A stretch of 14,010 nucleotides of DNA from DATJPD01 sp036394195. Lineage in GTDB: Bacteria > Pseudomonadota > Alphaproteobacteria > CACIAM-22H2. Numbering within the stretch: the stretch's first letter is position 1; each line of letters begins with the position of its first letter. Positions 7,089-14,010 of the stretch are shown in pieces. A program made the position numbers and the translations under genes. Location: contig DASWFO010000263.1 in NCBI GenBank assembly GCA_036394195.1, positions 1-14,010 of the forward strand, given 5' to 3'. The notes below the pieces were generated by a model that was not told where the DNA came from, did no database searches, and saw nothing but the letters and a program-made list of their open reading frames with translations.

Positions 7089-7909
7089 GCGGCGAACACC
7101 TGGCGCAGCGCGCGGCCGACCGTGGCCGCGTGCAGCCGACGCTCGACCGTGTCGGCGTTCGGCGCCGCGGCCGTGACCGCCTGCGCGATCGCCTCGCGCG
7201 TCGCGGCGGCGGGCCCGCGTTCGGCGACGGCGCGCGCCAGGCCGGGCAGGGGCTGCGGCGGCCCGCTCAAGGCGCCGACAAAGATGCGCGCCGTGCGCCG
7301 CTCCGGATCGAACACGGTGGCGGCGCTGGATTCCGGAAACTCGCCGGTCTTGCGGCAGAACTTGAAATAGCCCCAGCAGGCAGCGGCGGAGAGCTTCGGC
7401 ACGACCACCGCCTCGACCAGCTCGTCGGCGGCCAACGCCGTCGTGAAAGCCGCCTGCATGAAAGTCTCGGCCGGAAGATTGCGGCTGCCGCGGGCGCTGC
7501 GCACCACGACCGTGGCGCCGAGGGCGGCGAGGGCGAGCGGCCAGTCGGCGGCCGGATCGGCGTGTGCCAGGCTGCCGCCAACCGTGCCGCGGGTGCGCAC
7601 CGACCGATAGGCGATGCCTGAGGCGACCTCGACCAGCATTTCAGCACCGGGAAGCCGCCCGGCGCGGTCTTCGAGGGCCGCGTGCGTCACCGCGGCACCA
7701 ATGCGCCATGCGTTGCCTGTATCCTCGATGGCTTGCAGCGCCGACAGGCGCGACACGTCGATGAGGAGACGCGGTCGCGCCAGTCGCAGATTGAGCAGGG
7801 GCCCCAACGACTGGCCGCCGGCGAGCAGCTTCGCGCCGTCGCTCGCCAGCAATTTCACGGCACCCGGCACGTCGGTGGGCCGGGCGTAATCGAACGCTGC
7901 GGCCTTCAT
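7085..7909 (-). CDS. Molybdenum hydroxylase FAD-binding subunit (CoxM-like)
   Basis: Flavin subunit that would pass electrons from the [2Fe-2S] clusters to an acceptor. The 274-residue length fits CoxM-type subunits. Both FAD pyrophosphate-binding motifs are visible: AGGQSLGPLLNLR at 30-42 and TRGTVGGSLAHADPAADWP at 107-124. The C-terminal CODH flavoprotein domain follows, with FCRKTGEFPESSAATVF at 184-200. ATG 7909 is chosen although the frame is open to 8281, because it overlaps the CoxL stop in ATGA and gives the standard N-terminus (MKAAAFDYARPTDVPGAVKLL). The gene overlaps the next one by 4 bp as well, so translation of the three subunits is probably coupled. No sign of decay. Confidence 0.92.
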   Translation of the reverse strand: MKAAAFDYARPTDVPGAVKLLASDGAKLLAGGQSLGPLLNLRLARPRLLIDVSRLSALQAIEDTGNAWRIGAAVTHAALEDRAGRLPGAEMLVEVASGIAYRSVRTRGTVGGSLAHADPAADWPLALAALGATVVVRSARGSRNLPAETFMQAAFTTALAADELVEAVVVPKLSAAACWGYFKFCRKTGEFPESSAATVFDPERRTARIFVGALSGPPQPLPGLARAVAERGPAAATREAIAQAVTAAAPNADTVERRLHAATVGRALRQVFAA

Positions 7910-10260
7910 GCCGGTTTGCCCGCGCGCTCCAGGGCCGTCAGCAGGCGCCGCGGGGTCAAGGGTGTCTCGGTCATCTCGACGCCGAGATCCTTCAGCGCGT
8001 CGTTGACCGCGTTGAACAGCACCGCCGGCGGAGCGATCGCGCCGCCTTCGCCCATGCCCTTGATGCCGAACTCGGTGTAGGGCGACAGCGTCTCGAAATG
8101 GTGGACGCGGATTTCGGGAATCTCGGTCGGCCCGGGCAGCAGGTAATCCGCGAAGGTCGACGCCAATGGCTGGCCGTTGGCGTCGTACGGGCTCTCCTCG
8201 TAAAGCGCCGTGCCGATGCCCTGCGCCACGCCGCCGATGGTCTGGCCGTGGACGATCATCGGGTTCACCAGCTTGCCGCAATCCTCGACGATCACGTAGT
8301 CGAGGATCTCGATCGCGCCGAGCTCGGTATCCACCGCGACGACCGCCGCGTGCGAGGCGTAGCTGAACGCGCCGCTGTCGCGGGCGGGCTTGTACGCCGT
8401 CGTGGTTTCGAGCCCACCGGGGTCGACGTCTGGCGGCAGCAGGTCGGGCCGGCGATACCAGGCGGCGGCGATCTCAGCCAACGTAATCGAGGATTGCGGC
8501 CCGACGACCCGCCCGTTCTCGAATCGGGCCTGGTTGGTGGCGCACTGCATCAGGTGCGCCCCAATCGCGACGATGCGCGGTATCAGGATCTGGCAGGCGC
8601 GGCTGACGGCGCCGCCGGCCATGACGATGCTGCGCGAGGCATACGTGCCGGTGGAGAAGGGGGTGAGGCCGGTGTCGCCGTGGATGACCTTGATCCGGGC
8701 CAGATCGATCCCGAGCACCTCGTGCGCGATCTGCGCCATGCTGGTTTCCATGCCCTGGCCGTGCGACTGCACGCCGATCCGCACCTCGAGCCCGGCATCC
8801 GAGGTGACCCGCACCGCGGCGTTGTCGTAGCCCGGGATCAGCGGCAGCCCCCAGGCGGTGAAGACGCTGGAGCCGTGCGCGGTCTGCTCGCAATATGAGG
8901 CAAAGCCGATGCCGATCCGGCGGCCGTCCGGCTCGCCTTTCCGCTGGCGCTCGCGCCATTTCTCGAAGCCGATCTTCTCCTTCGCCAGCAGCAACGCCCG
9001 CGGATAATCGCCGCTGTCGTAGTGCTTGCGCGCGACATTGTCGTAGGGCATCGCCGATGCGGGGACGAGGTTCTCGTGGCGCACCTCCCACGGCTCGCGG
9101 CCGACCTGGCGCGCGATCGCGTCCATCATCAGCTCCATCGCGAAGCAGACGCCGGTGCGCGCGACGCCGCGATAGGGCATGAAGCCGGGCTTGTTGGTGG
9201 CGACGCAAGCGGTCTTCACGCGATAGCCGCGAAACTCGTACGGGCCGGGCAGGTTGCCGGTGGCCTGGCCCGGCTCGAGCCCGACCGTGAACGGCCACAC
9301 CGAATACGCGCCACCGTCGATGATCACTTCGGCGTCGAGCGCCAGCAGCCGGCCGCGCTCATCGGCGTAACCGGTCAGCTTGTAATGGTGCTGGCGCGTG
9401 TTGGCGCCGGCGACCAGGTGCTCGCGGCGATCCTCGATATAGCGGAAGGGCCGCCGATATTTCAGCGCCAGCCAGGCGACGCACACTTCCTCCGGCTGCA
9501 GGATGACCTTGTACCCAAAGCCGCCGCCGACATCGGGCGCCACGATGCGCACCGCCTCCTCGGAAAGGCCCAGCACCTCGGCCATGCCGACGCGGATCAT
9601 GTGCGGCACCTGCGTCGAGGCGTAGACGATGAGCTGGCCGACGCGCTCGTCCCAGATGGCGACGACCGCCTTGCCCTCCATCGGCACCATGGCCTGCCGC
9701 GACAGATTGACCTCGCGCTTCACCACCACCGGTGCGCCGCGCGCCTTGGCCTCGAACCCGTTGTCGAGGGCCAGCGTCAGGAACAGGTTGTCGGGCCACT
9801 GCTCATGCACCCGCACCGCCGTGTTGGCGCGCGCCGCTTGCGCATCGACCAGTGCCGGCAGCTCGTCGATGTCGAACTCGACCCGCTCGAGAATGTCCTC
9901 GGCCTCGGCGCGCGTGGGAGCGATCGCCATCGCGATCGGCTCGCCGACGAAGCGCACCTTGTGCTCCGCCAGCGGCGGATACTCTGATTCCCTGTAGCCG
10001 ACCAAGGTCGACGCGGCGACGGTGTTCTTCACGCCGACGAGATCGGCGCGGGTGAACACGACGTCCTCGAACCCGGCCGGCTTCACGATCTTGCGCAGGC
10101 GCCCGTGCGCCACCGGGCTGCGCAAGAATGCGACCTCGCTCTGCCCGGGCAGGATCATGTCGGAGACGTAGTTGCCCCGCCCGTGCAGGAAGCGCGCGTC
10201 CTCCTTGCGCCGGACGCTCGCCCCGATGCCCTGTCCTGTCGTCGTACCCTCTGCGCTCAC
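7906..10260 (-). CDS. Molybdenum hydroxylase large subunit, molybdopterin-binding (CoxL-like, not CO-specific)
   Basis: Catalytic subunit of an aldehyde oxidase/xanthine dehydrogenase-type hydroxylase carrying the molybdopterin cytosine dinucleotide cofactor. From GTG 10260 the product is 784 residues, normal for the family. Visible landmarks are the N-terminal GQGIGASVRRKEDARFLHGRG, GGGFGYK at 245-251, the substrate-side loop PYRGVAR at 362-368, SHGQGMETSMAQ at 499-510 and the catalytic glutamate in KGMGEGG (E738). True CO dehydrogenases have AYRCSFR with a copper-binding cysteine; that cysteine is absent, so CO oxidation is unlikely. Form II homologues carry AYRGAGR; this loop is a further variant. 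The frame is open to 10638, but GTG 10260 overlaps the upstream stop (GTGA) and gives the correct N-terminus. Substrate unknown; nitrogen heterocycles, aldehydes or aromatic acids are candidates. No signal peptide is seen. Confidence 0.93.
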   Translation of the reverse strand: MSAEGTTTGQGIGASVRRKEDARFLHGRGNYVSDMILPGQSEVAFLRSPVAHGRLRKIVKPAGFEDVVFTRADLVGVKNTVAASTLVGYRESEYPPLAEHKVRFVGEPIAMAIAPTRAEAEDILERVEFDIDELPALVDAQAARANTAVRVHEQWPDNLFLTLALDNGFEAKARGAPVVVKREVNLSRQAMVPMEGKAVVAIWDERVGQLIVYASTQVPHMIRVGMAEVLGLSEEAVRIVAPDVGGGFGYKVILQPEEVCVAWLALKYRRPFRYIEDRREHLVAGANTRQHHYKLTGYADERGRLLALDAEVIIDGGAYSVWPFTVGLEPGQATGNLPGPYEFRGYRVKTACVATNKPGFMPYRGVARTGVCFAMELMMDAIARQVGREPWEVRHENLVPASAMPYDNVARKHYDSGDYPRALLLAKEKIGFEKWRERQRKGEPDGRRIGIGFASYCEQTAHGSSVFTAWGLPLIPGYDNAAVRVTSDAGLEVRIGVQSHGQGMETSMAQIAHEVLGIDLARIKVIHGDTGLTPFSTGTYASRSIVMAGGAVSRACQILIPRIVAIGAHLMQCATNQARFENGRVVGPQSSITLAEIAAAWYRRPDLLPPDVDPGGLETTTAYKPARDSGAFSYASHAAVVAVDTELGAIEILDYVIVEDCGKLVNPMIVHGQTIGGVAQGIGTALYEESPYDANGQPLASTFADYLLPGPTEIPEIRVHHFETLSPYTEFGIKGMGEGGAIAPPAVLFNAVNDALKDLGVEMTETPLTPRRLLTALERAGKPA

Positions 10261-11351
10261 CGCTGCCTCATCGTTGCGGCAAAGCGGTAGTTGTCGAGCT
10301 TCGCCTCGGCGACGTCGAACCAGCGATTCGATTCCGCGAGGAACCGGCGCCACGGCTCGTAGATCTTCTTGAAGTCCGGGTTGCTCTGCGCCAGTTCCTC
10401 GAACGTGTCGACGCTCGCCTTGTAGCACGCGTCCAGAACCGGGCGCGGGAACTGGCGCAGCTGCACGCCGCCGCCGAGAAGGCGCCTGAGGGCCGCCGGA
10501 TTGTTGGCGTCGTACTTGGCGATCATCAACGTCATCTGCTCGGCGCAAGCGGTCTCGAACGCGTCGCGATGGCCTTGCGGCAGCGCGTTCCACTGCGCCT
10601 GGTTCACCAGCATGGTGATCTGCGCGCTGCCTTCCCACCAGCCGGGCGTGTAGTAGTACTTGGCGACCTTGTGCAGCCCGAGCTTCTCATCGTCATACGG
10701 GCCGATCCACTCCGCCGCGTCAATGGTGCCCTTTTCGAGCGAGGAATAGATGTCACCGGCCGGGATCTGTTGTGCCACGACACCCAGCTTCTTCAACACG
10801 ATCCCGCCGAAGCCGCCGATGCGGAACTTGAGTCCGTTCAGGTCTTCGACGGTCTTGATCTCCTTGCGGTAGAAGCCACCCATCTGCACGCCGACATTGC
10901 CGCACGGAATGGGGATCATGCCGTCCTTGGCAAACAGCTCGCGGATGAGGTCCAGCCCGCCGCCGTAGTAGAGCCACGCATTCTGCTGCCGCAGATTCAT
11001 CCCGAACGGCATGCCCGCGTCGAAGCCGTAGGCGGGATTCTTGCCGATATAGAGCGAGGAGAGGGTATGGCCGCACTCGACCGTGCCGGCCTTCACCGCG
11101 TCCAGCACCTGGCCGGGTGGCACGATCTCGCCGCCGGCGAACACCCGGATGTCGAACTGGCCGCCGGTCAGCTGGCTGACCCGCTTGCCCAGCGCTTCGG
11201 CCGATCCGTGGATGGTGTCGAGGCTTTTCGGCCAGCTCGTCGTCATGCGCCAGCGCACGGCCCCCGCCGACTGCGCCAATGCCGGTGCCGCCAGCCCCGC
11301 GCCTGCCGCCACGCCAGCGGTCGCGCTCGTCAAAAACGTGCGTCTTTTCAT
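10257..11351 (-). CDS. TRAP-type solute-binding protein (DctP/TakP-like) with Tat signal
   Basis: Periplasmic binding protein of a TRAP transporter, 364 residues. The N-terminus MKRRTFLTSATAGVAAG... with ALAQ near 24-27 is a twin-arginine signal. The mature part shows FAGGEIVPPGQVLDAVKAGTVECGH (71-95) and the family's conserved arginine in LNGLKFRIGGF (R177), which normally holds the substrate carboxylate. Q156, R177 and E214-W215 resemble the residues that bind pyruvate and sodium in TakP; this comparison is from memory, so an alpha-keto or related carboxylate is only suggested. ATG 11351 has a strong AAGGAGG ribosome binding site just upstream, reading on the minus strand. It is the first gene of the operon and overlaps CoxL by 4 bp. 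No DctQ or DctM membrane genes are in the window, so it must use distant partners or lie apart from them. Confidence 0.92.
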   Translation of the reverse strand: MKRRTFLTSATAGVAAGAGLAAPALAQSAGAVRWRMTTSWPKSLDTIHGSAEALGKRVSQLTGGQFDIRVFAGGEIVPPGQVLDAVKAGTVECGHTLSSLYIGKNPAYGFDAGMPFGMNLRQQNAWLYYGGGLDLIRELFAKDGMIPIPCGNVGVQMGGFYRKEIKTVEDLNGLKFRIGGFGGIVLKKLGVVAQQIPAGDIYSSLEKGTIDAAEWIGPYDDEKLGLHKVAKYYYTPGWWEGSAQITMLVNQAQWNALPQGHRDAFETACAEQMTLMIAKYDANNPAALRRLLGGGVQLRQFPRPVLDACYKASVDTFEELAQSNPDFKKIYEPWRRFLAESNRWFDVAEAKLDNYRFAATMRQR

Positions 11352-11520
11352 CACACCCCTCCTTGCGGCTTCCCTGATTTTTCTCACCGGAGCCGCAAGG
11401 CCTTTGTAGCGTAGCCCTTCGCGGCTCGTCACGGCCTTTGTCGCGAGCCCGCCGCTAATTGACCAGTTGTCCAGGACGGTGGAAACAGCGTCGAGGCGCG
11501 AAAGATATTCACTAATCGTC

Positions 11521-11612
11521 ATGCCCGCGAAGGTGCAATGGACGCATGCGGGCATCCATAGTCCCCGCCGGAGAGATGGACCCCGGCTCTCGCTGCGCTC
11601 GGCCGGGGATCC
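11521..11612. repeat. Short palindromic intergenic repeats
   Basis: ATGCCCGC (11521-11528) pairs with GCGGGCAT (11548-11555). Further on, CCCCGGC (11581-11587) pairs with GCCGGGG (11602-11608) around a TCTCGCTGCGCTCG loop. Both resemble palindromes scattered between genes in Bradyrhizobium-like genomes. No coding potential is seen. Confidence 0.6.
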
Positions 11613-11637
11613 TGACCGTCGTCAACGCTCAACGCCC

Positions 11638-11708
11638 GCGTCAACGGTTCAACCGGCGAATGATCTCGCTGGCTCAGTGGCTTCGACGAACGGTTGATCC
11701 GTTGACGC
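11638..11708. repeat. Long inverted repeat, 18-bp arms
   Basis: The arms at 11638-11655 (GCGTCAACGGTTCAACCG) and 11691-11708 (CGGTTGATCCGTTGACGC) are complementary at 17 of 18 positions around a 35-nt loop. As RNA this would be a stable hairpin. TCAACG also recurs just upstream at 11622-11627 and 11629-11634. There is no T-run, so it is not an obvious terminator; it could be a protein-binding palindrome or the remnant of a small mobile element. Confidence 0.65.
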
Positions 11709-11841
11709 TGAAACGACAGTGATCATGCATCCGTCCGGCAACTGGGTCGTTGATTAGAGCAATGAGCATCGTCCGCCCTGAACCATCACCCGCGCCGGTC
11801 TGCGCGTGGCCGCCAGGCCGCACGTGTGCACGGCGGTCAAA

Positions 11842-11890
11842 AAAAGAATTGCACAATTGCGCCGACGTTTTCATGCGGTGCAATTCTTTT
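11842..11890. repeat. AT-rich inverted repeat, perfect 13-bp arms
   Basis: AAAAGAATTGCAC (11842-11854) and GTGCAATTCTTTT (11878-11890) are perfect complements around a 23-nt loop. An A-run precedes and a T-run ends the hairpin, so it could act as a bidirectional terminator between the divergent transcription units. Local base composition is far more AT-rich than the surroundings. A related ATTGCA(C/G) word recurs at 11854-11860 and 11929-11945. Confidence 0.65.
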
Positions 11891-11987
11891 GGGGCGAATT
11901 CAGGCATCAGACCAATGGCTTGGAGAAACAATTGCAGTATTGCACCGATTCAAGGGGGGCGCCCCACCGCGCTCTCTTCGGAGCCTG

Positions 11988-12100
11988 CCCGCGGACTTGA
12001 TCCGCGGGTCATCCCCCGGCAAGCCGGCGCGCAAGCGCCGTGCGCGACCGGGGAATCCATGGTTCGCCTGGAGAATGGATGCCCCGCCTTCGCGGAGCAT
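11988..12100. repeat. Mosaic of short GC-rich palindromes
   Basis: CCCGCGGA (11988-11995) and TCCGCGGG (12001-12008) form a perfect 8-bp hairpin with loop CTTGA. ATGCCCCGC (12079-12087) pairs with GCGGAGCAT (12092-12100) with one mismatch. Between them an imperfect C-run/G-run pair (about 12012-12054) frames a GC palindrome. These resemble dispersed intergenic repeats of Hyphomicrobiales rather than a gene. Confidence 0.65.
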
Positions 12101-12172
12101 GACGGGATGAAGACGCCACGCCGCCCTCGTGGGTCGAGCCCGGCAATGACGGAGGAAGAAGATGCCCCTCAT

Positions 12173-12202
12173 TTGACCTCCCCCCTCATCGCAGGCCATA
12201 AT
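12173..12202 (+). promoter_or_regulatory. Promoter of the IorA/IorB-like operon
   Basis: TTGACC (12173-12178) and CATAAT (12197-12202) each match the sigma-70-type consensus at five of six positions, with an 18-bp spacer. Transcription would start near 12209, giving a leader of about 35 nt that includes the AAGGAGG ribosome binding site (12228-12234). It is the best promoter match I noticed in the window. Confidence 0.6.
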
Positions 12203-12243
12203 TTCGCCACGCCGCGACAGACGGTCGAAGGAGGATTTCCCCC

Positions 12244-12708
12244 ATGGCTCGCGTGACCTTGAACGTCAACGGGCGCGATCAGACGATCGACGCCGATCCG
12301 GAGATGCCGCTGCTCTATGCGCTGCGGAACGATCTCGGGATGAACAATCCTCACTTCGGCTGCGGTCTTGCCCAGTGCGGCGCCTGCACCGTGCATCTCG
12401 ACGGCGAGCCGGTCCGCTCCTGCTCGACGCCGCTGTCGGCCGTCGGCGACGGCAAGGTCACCACGCTCGCCGGCCTCGGCACGCCGGAGAAGCCGCACCC
12501 GCTGCAGCAGGCCTATATCGAGGAGCAGGTGCCGCAATGCGGCTACTGCGTCAACGGCTGGATCATGACCGCCGCGTCATTCCTCAAGCGGACGAAGAAC
12601 CCGAGCGACGAGCAGATCCGCGAGGCGCTGACCGGCCTCAAATGCCGCTGCGGCACGCATATGGCGATCCTGCGCGCGGTGAAACGCGCCGCCAAGGCGA
12701 TGGCGTGA
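12244..12708 (+). CDS. [2Fe-2S] subunit of an isoquinoline 1-oxidoreductase-type molybdenum hydroxylase (IorA-like)
   Basis: Small electron-transfer subunit, 154 residues, full family length. The plant-type ferredoxin cluster is held by C40, C45, C48 and C60 (GCGLAQCGACT). The second cluster is held by C99, C102, C134 and C136, in the IorA forms CGYCVNGWIM and CRCGTH rather than the CGFCTPG and CRCTGY of CoxS. This difference separates it from the [2Fe-2S] subunit of the first operon. ATG 12244 has AAGGAGG at 12228-12234. The large-subunit gene follows after 11 bp, so they are co-transcribed. It has no signal peptide; in this subfamily the small subunit is thought to be exported bound to the Tat-tagged large subunit. 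Electrons probably go to a c-type cytochrome partner, which is not seen here. Confidence 0.93.
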   Translation: MARVTLNVNGRDQTIDADPEMPLLYALRNDLGMNNPHFGCGLAQCGACTVHLDGEPVRSCSTPLSAVGDGKVTTLAGLGTPEKPHPLQQAYIEEQVPQCGYCVNGWIMTAASFLKRTKNPSDEQIREALTGLKCRCGTHMAILRAVKRAAKAMA

Positions 12709-12719
12709 GGGAGGCCACC

Positions 12720-14010
12720 ATGAACATGATCCGGACCCCGGCGATTTCCCGTCGCGCGCTGTTGAAGACCACCGGCGCGCTCGTCGTCACCATCACCATG
12801 CCGGCCGCGGCCGGCACTGCGTTGGCCCAGATCCGCGAGGGCGGGCCGGTGCCAAAGGGCAGGCCGCCATTGCATCCGAGCGAGCTCGATTCGTGGGTCG
12901 CCATCGACGGCAAGGGCCATGTCACGGCGTTCTTCGGCAAGATGGACATGGGCCAGGGCGTCGATGTCGCGATCGGCCAGATCGTCGCCGACGAGCTCGA
13001 CGTTCCTTACAGCCGCGTCTCGGTGATCACCGGCGACAGCGGCCTCACCTGCAACCAGGGCGGGGCCAGCGGCAGCACCGGCATCCAGCGCGGCGGGATC
13101 GCGCTGCGCAACGCCGCCGCCGAGGCGCGCCGCCTGCTCGTGGAGCGCGCTTCGCAAAGGCTGGGCGTCGCGGCCGACAAGCTCGAGACCAATGACGGCG
13201 TCGTCTCGGTCGTCGGCGACAAGGCCAAGCGCGTCAGCTACGCCCAGCTGATCGGCGGCAAATACTTCAACGCGAAGCTCGACTGGAACGGCAAGTACGG
13301 CAACGATCTCGTCTCGACCGGCCAGGCGAAGCCCAAGCCGCACGACCAGTACAAGGTCGTCGGCAAGTCGGTTCCGCGCCACGACGTCGCGGGCAAGGTG
13401 TTCGCCAAGACCGACTACGTCACCGATTTCAAGATCAAGGGCATGCTGCACGGCCGGATGATCCGGCCGCCGGTCGCCGGCGCCTCGCCGGTCTCGGTCG
13501 ACGAGGCCAGCATCCGCCACATCAAGGGTGTCCGCATCATCCACAAGGGCGATTATCTCGGCCTGGTCGCCCGGACCGAATGGGACGCGATTCGCGCCTC
13601 CGAGGCGCTGAAGGTGAAATGGTCGGATGCGGCGCCGCCGTTCCCGGACCAGAACAGCCTCTATGAGCACATCCGCCAGGCGAAGGTCACCAAGAAGCAG
13701 ATCGACGTCAACCAGGGCAATGTCGACGAGGCCTGGGCCGGGGCGGCCAAGGTCATCGAGGCGGAATACGAATGGCCGTTCCAGTCGCACGCGCCCATGG
13801 GACCCGCCTGCGCCATCGTCGACGCCCAGGCCGATCATGCGACGGTCTGGACCGGCTCGCAGAAGCCGCACTTCGTCGGCGAAGGCCTTGCGAACCTCTT
13901 GAAGCTGCCGCTTGAGAAGGTGCGCGCGATCTGGATGGTGGGTCCAGGCTCGTATGGCCGCAACGATGCCGGCGACGCCGCCATGGACGCGGCGGTGCTG
14001 TCGCGCGAGG
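12720..14010 (+). CDS. Molybdopterin-binding large subunit, IorB-like aldehyde/heterocycle oxidoreductase (partial, runs off the window)
   Basis: Catalytic subunit of an IorB-type molybdenum hydroxylase. Only the first 430 residues are visible, with no stop before the window end; the family is usually about 700-770 residues. The N-terminus has a Tat signal: R11-R12 in SRRALLKTTG, a hydrophobic stretch and ALA near 36. The order of parts is permuted as in IorB: a cofactor-domain segment GKMDMGQGVDVAIGQIVADELD comes first (73-94), then TGDSGLTCNQGGASGSTGIQRGG, then the region resembling the CoxL N-terminus (VVGKSVPRHDVAGKVFAKTDYV). Further on are SHAPMGPACAIVDA and GPGSYGRND (408-416), the counterpart of the GGGFG loop. 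ATG 12720 follows GAGGGAGG. Homologues oxidise isoquinoline, nicotinate or aldehydes; the substrate here cannot be told. The catalytic glutamate lies beyond the window. Confidence 0.93.
   Translation, partial: MNMIRTPAISRRALLKTTGALVVTITMPAAAGTALAQIREGGPVPKGRPPLHPSELDSWVAIDGKGHVTAFFGKMDMGQGVDVAIGQIVADELDVPYSRVSVITGDSGLTCNQGGASGSTGIQRGGIALRNAAAEARRLLVERASQRLGVAADKLETNDGVVSVVGDKAKRVSYAQLIGGKYFNAKLDWNGKYGNDLVSTGQAKPKPHDQYKVVGKSVPRHDVAGKVFAKTDYVTDFKIKGMLHGRMIRPPVAGASPVSVDEASIRHIKGVRIIHKGDYLGLVARTEWDAIRASEALKVKWSDAAPPFPDQNSLYEHIRQAKVTKKQIDVNQGNVDEAWAGAAKVIEAEYEWPFQSHAPMGPACAIVDAQADHATVWTGSQKPHFVGEGLANLLKLPLEKVRAIWMVGPGSYGRNDAGDAAMDAAVLSRE

Larger units (their letters stand above)
11352..12243. other. 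Gene-free divergent intergenic region with hairpins and palindromic repeats
   Basis: About 890 bp separate the two divergent hydroxylase operons. I find no convincing gene: the open frames here are translations of repeats and lack ribosome binding sites. The region holds the TRAP gene leader at its left, two long hairpins (11638-11708 and 11842-11890), two blocks of short palindromes (11521-11612 and 11988-12100) and a good promoter at 12173-12202. A short direct repeat, GGCCTTTGT(A/C)GCG at 11399-11411 and 11433-11445, lies upstream of the TRAP gene and could be an operator. A weak minus-strand promoter (GTGACG at 11427-11432, TACAAA at 11403-11408, 18 bp apart) overlaps it. Confidence 0.7.

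Noticed and set aside
7906..10260. Aerobic carbon monoxide dehydrogenase
   Set aside because: The loop reads PYRGVAR at 362-368; the copper-ligating cysteine of AYRCSFR is missing.
11674..11931. Small 85-codon frame on the minus strand
   Set aside because: It starts at a TTG without a ribosome binding site, runs through the AT-rich hairpin, and resembles no family I know.
11521..12100. Insertion sequence or transposon
   Set aside because: No transposase remains and no paired terminal repeats with target duplications could be defined; the structures fit small non-coding repeats better.
11750..12256. Open frame of 168 codons on the + strand across the divergent intergenic region
   Set aside because: It reads through the palindromic repeats, gives peptides such as GLDPRVIP typical of translated repeats, overlaps the next gene's start, and has no ribosome binding site or recognisable domain.

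Overview
This is a GC-rich chromosomal window whose gene content and small intergenic palindromes suggest an alphaproteobacterium of the Hyphomicrobiales (Bradyrhizobium/Rhodopseudomonas/Xanthobacteraceae-like). That placement rests on recognised features (a CGTCATTGCGAG-type palindrome, Tat-exported molybdenum hydroxylases, an alphaproteobacterial chemoreceptor), not on a database search.

Left part (1-4000): a six-helix ABC exporter half-transporter (77-1906, +) converges on a methyl-accepting chemotaxis receptor (3985-1917, -). The receptor reading frame is broken by one frameshift at the entrance of its second membrane helix. The two stop codons are about 10 bp apart, inside a small palindrome.

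Fluoride module (about 4090-5017, +): a probable promoter, a well-matched fluoride (crcB-motif) riboswitch, an intrinsic terminator with a visible competing antiterminator arm, the fluoride channel gene crcB and a DUF190/PII-like gene. A crotonase-fold gene (5079-5858) follows without an intervening terminator. It has lost both glutamates used by classical enoyl-CoA hydratases.

First molybdenum-hydroxylase operon (11351-5952, -): four genes joined by 4-bp stop/start overlaps. They encode a Tat-exported TRAP-type solute-binding protein, a CoxL-like molybdopterin subunit, a CoxM-like FAD subunit, and a protein fusing a CoxS-like [2Fe-2S] subunit to a CoxG-like SRPBCC domain. The active-site loop is PYRGVAR, not the AYRCSFR of true CO dehydrogenase, so the substrate is probably an organic molecule. 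The linked binding protein suggests a carboxylate delivered from the periplasm. No TRAP membrane subunits or cofactor-maturation genes lie in the window.

A gene-free stretch of about 890 bp (11352-12243) carries two long hairpins and a mosaic of short palindromic repeats, ending in a good promoter.

Second molybdenum-hydroxylase operon (12244 to the window end, +): an IorA-like [2Fe-2S] subunit followed by an IorB-like molybdopterin subunit with a Tat signal and domain-permuted N-terminus, cut off by the window edge. It is a different subfamily from the first operon, so the region encodes two independent hydroxylases in divergent orientation.
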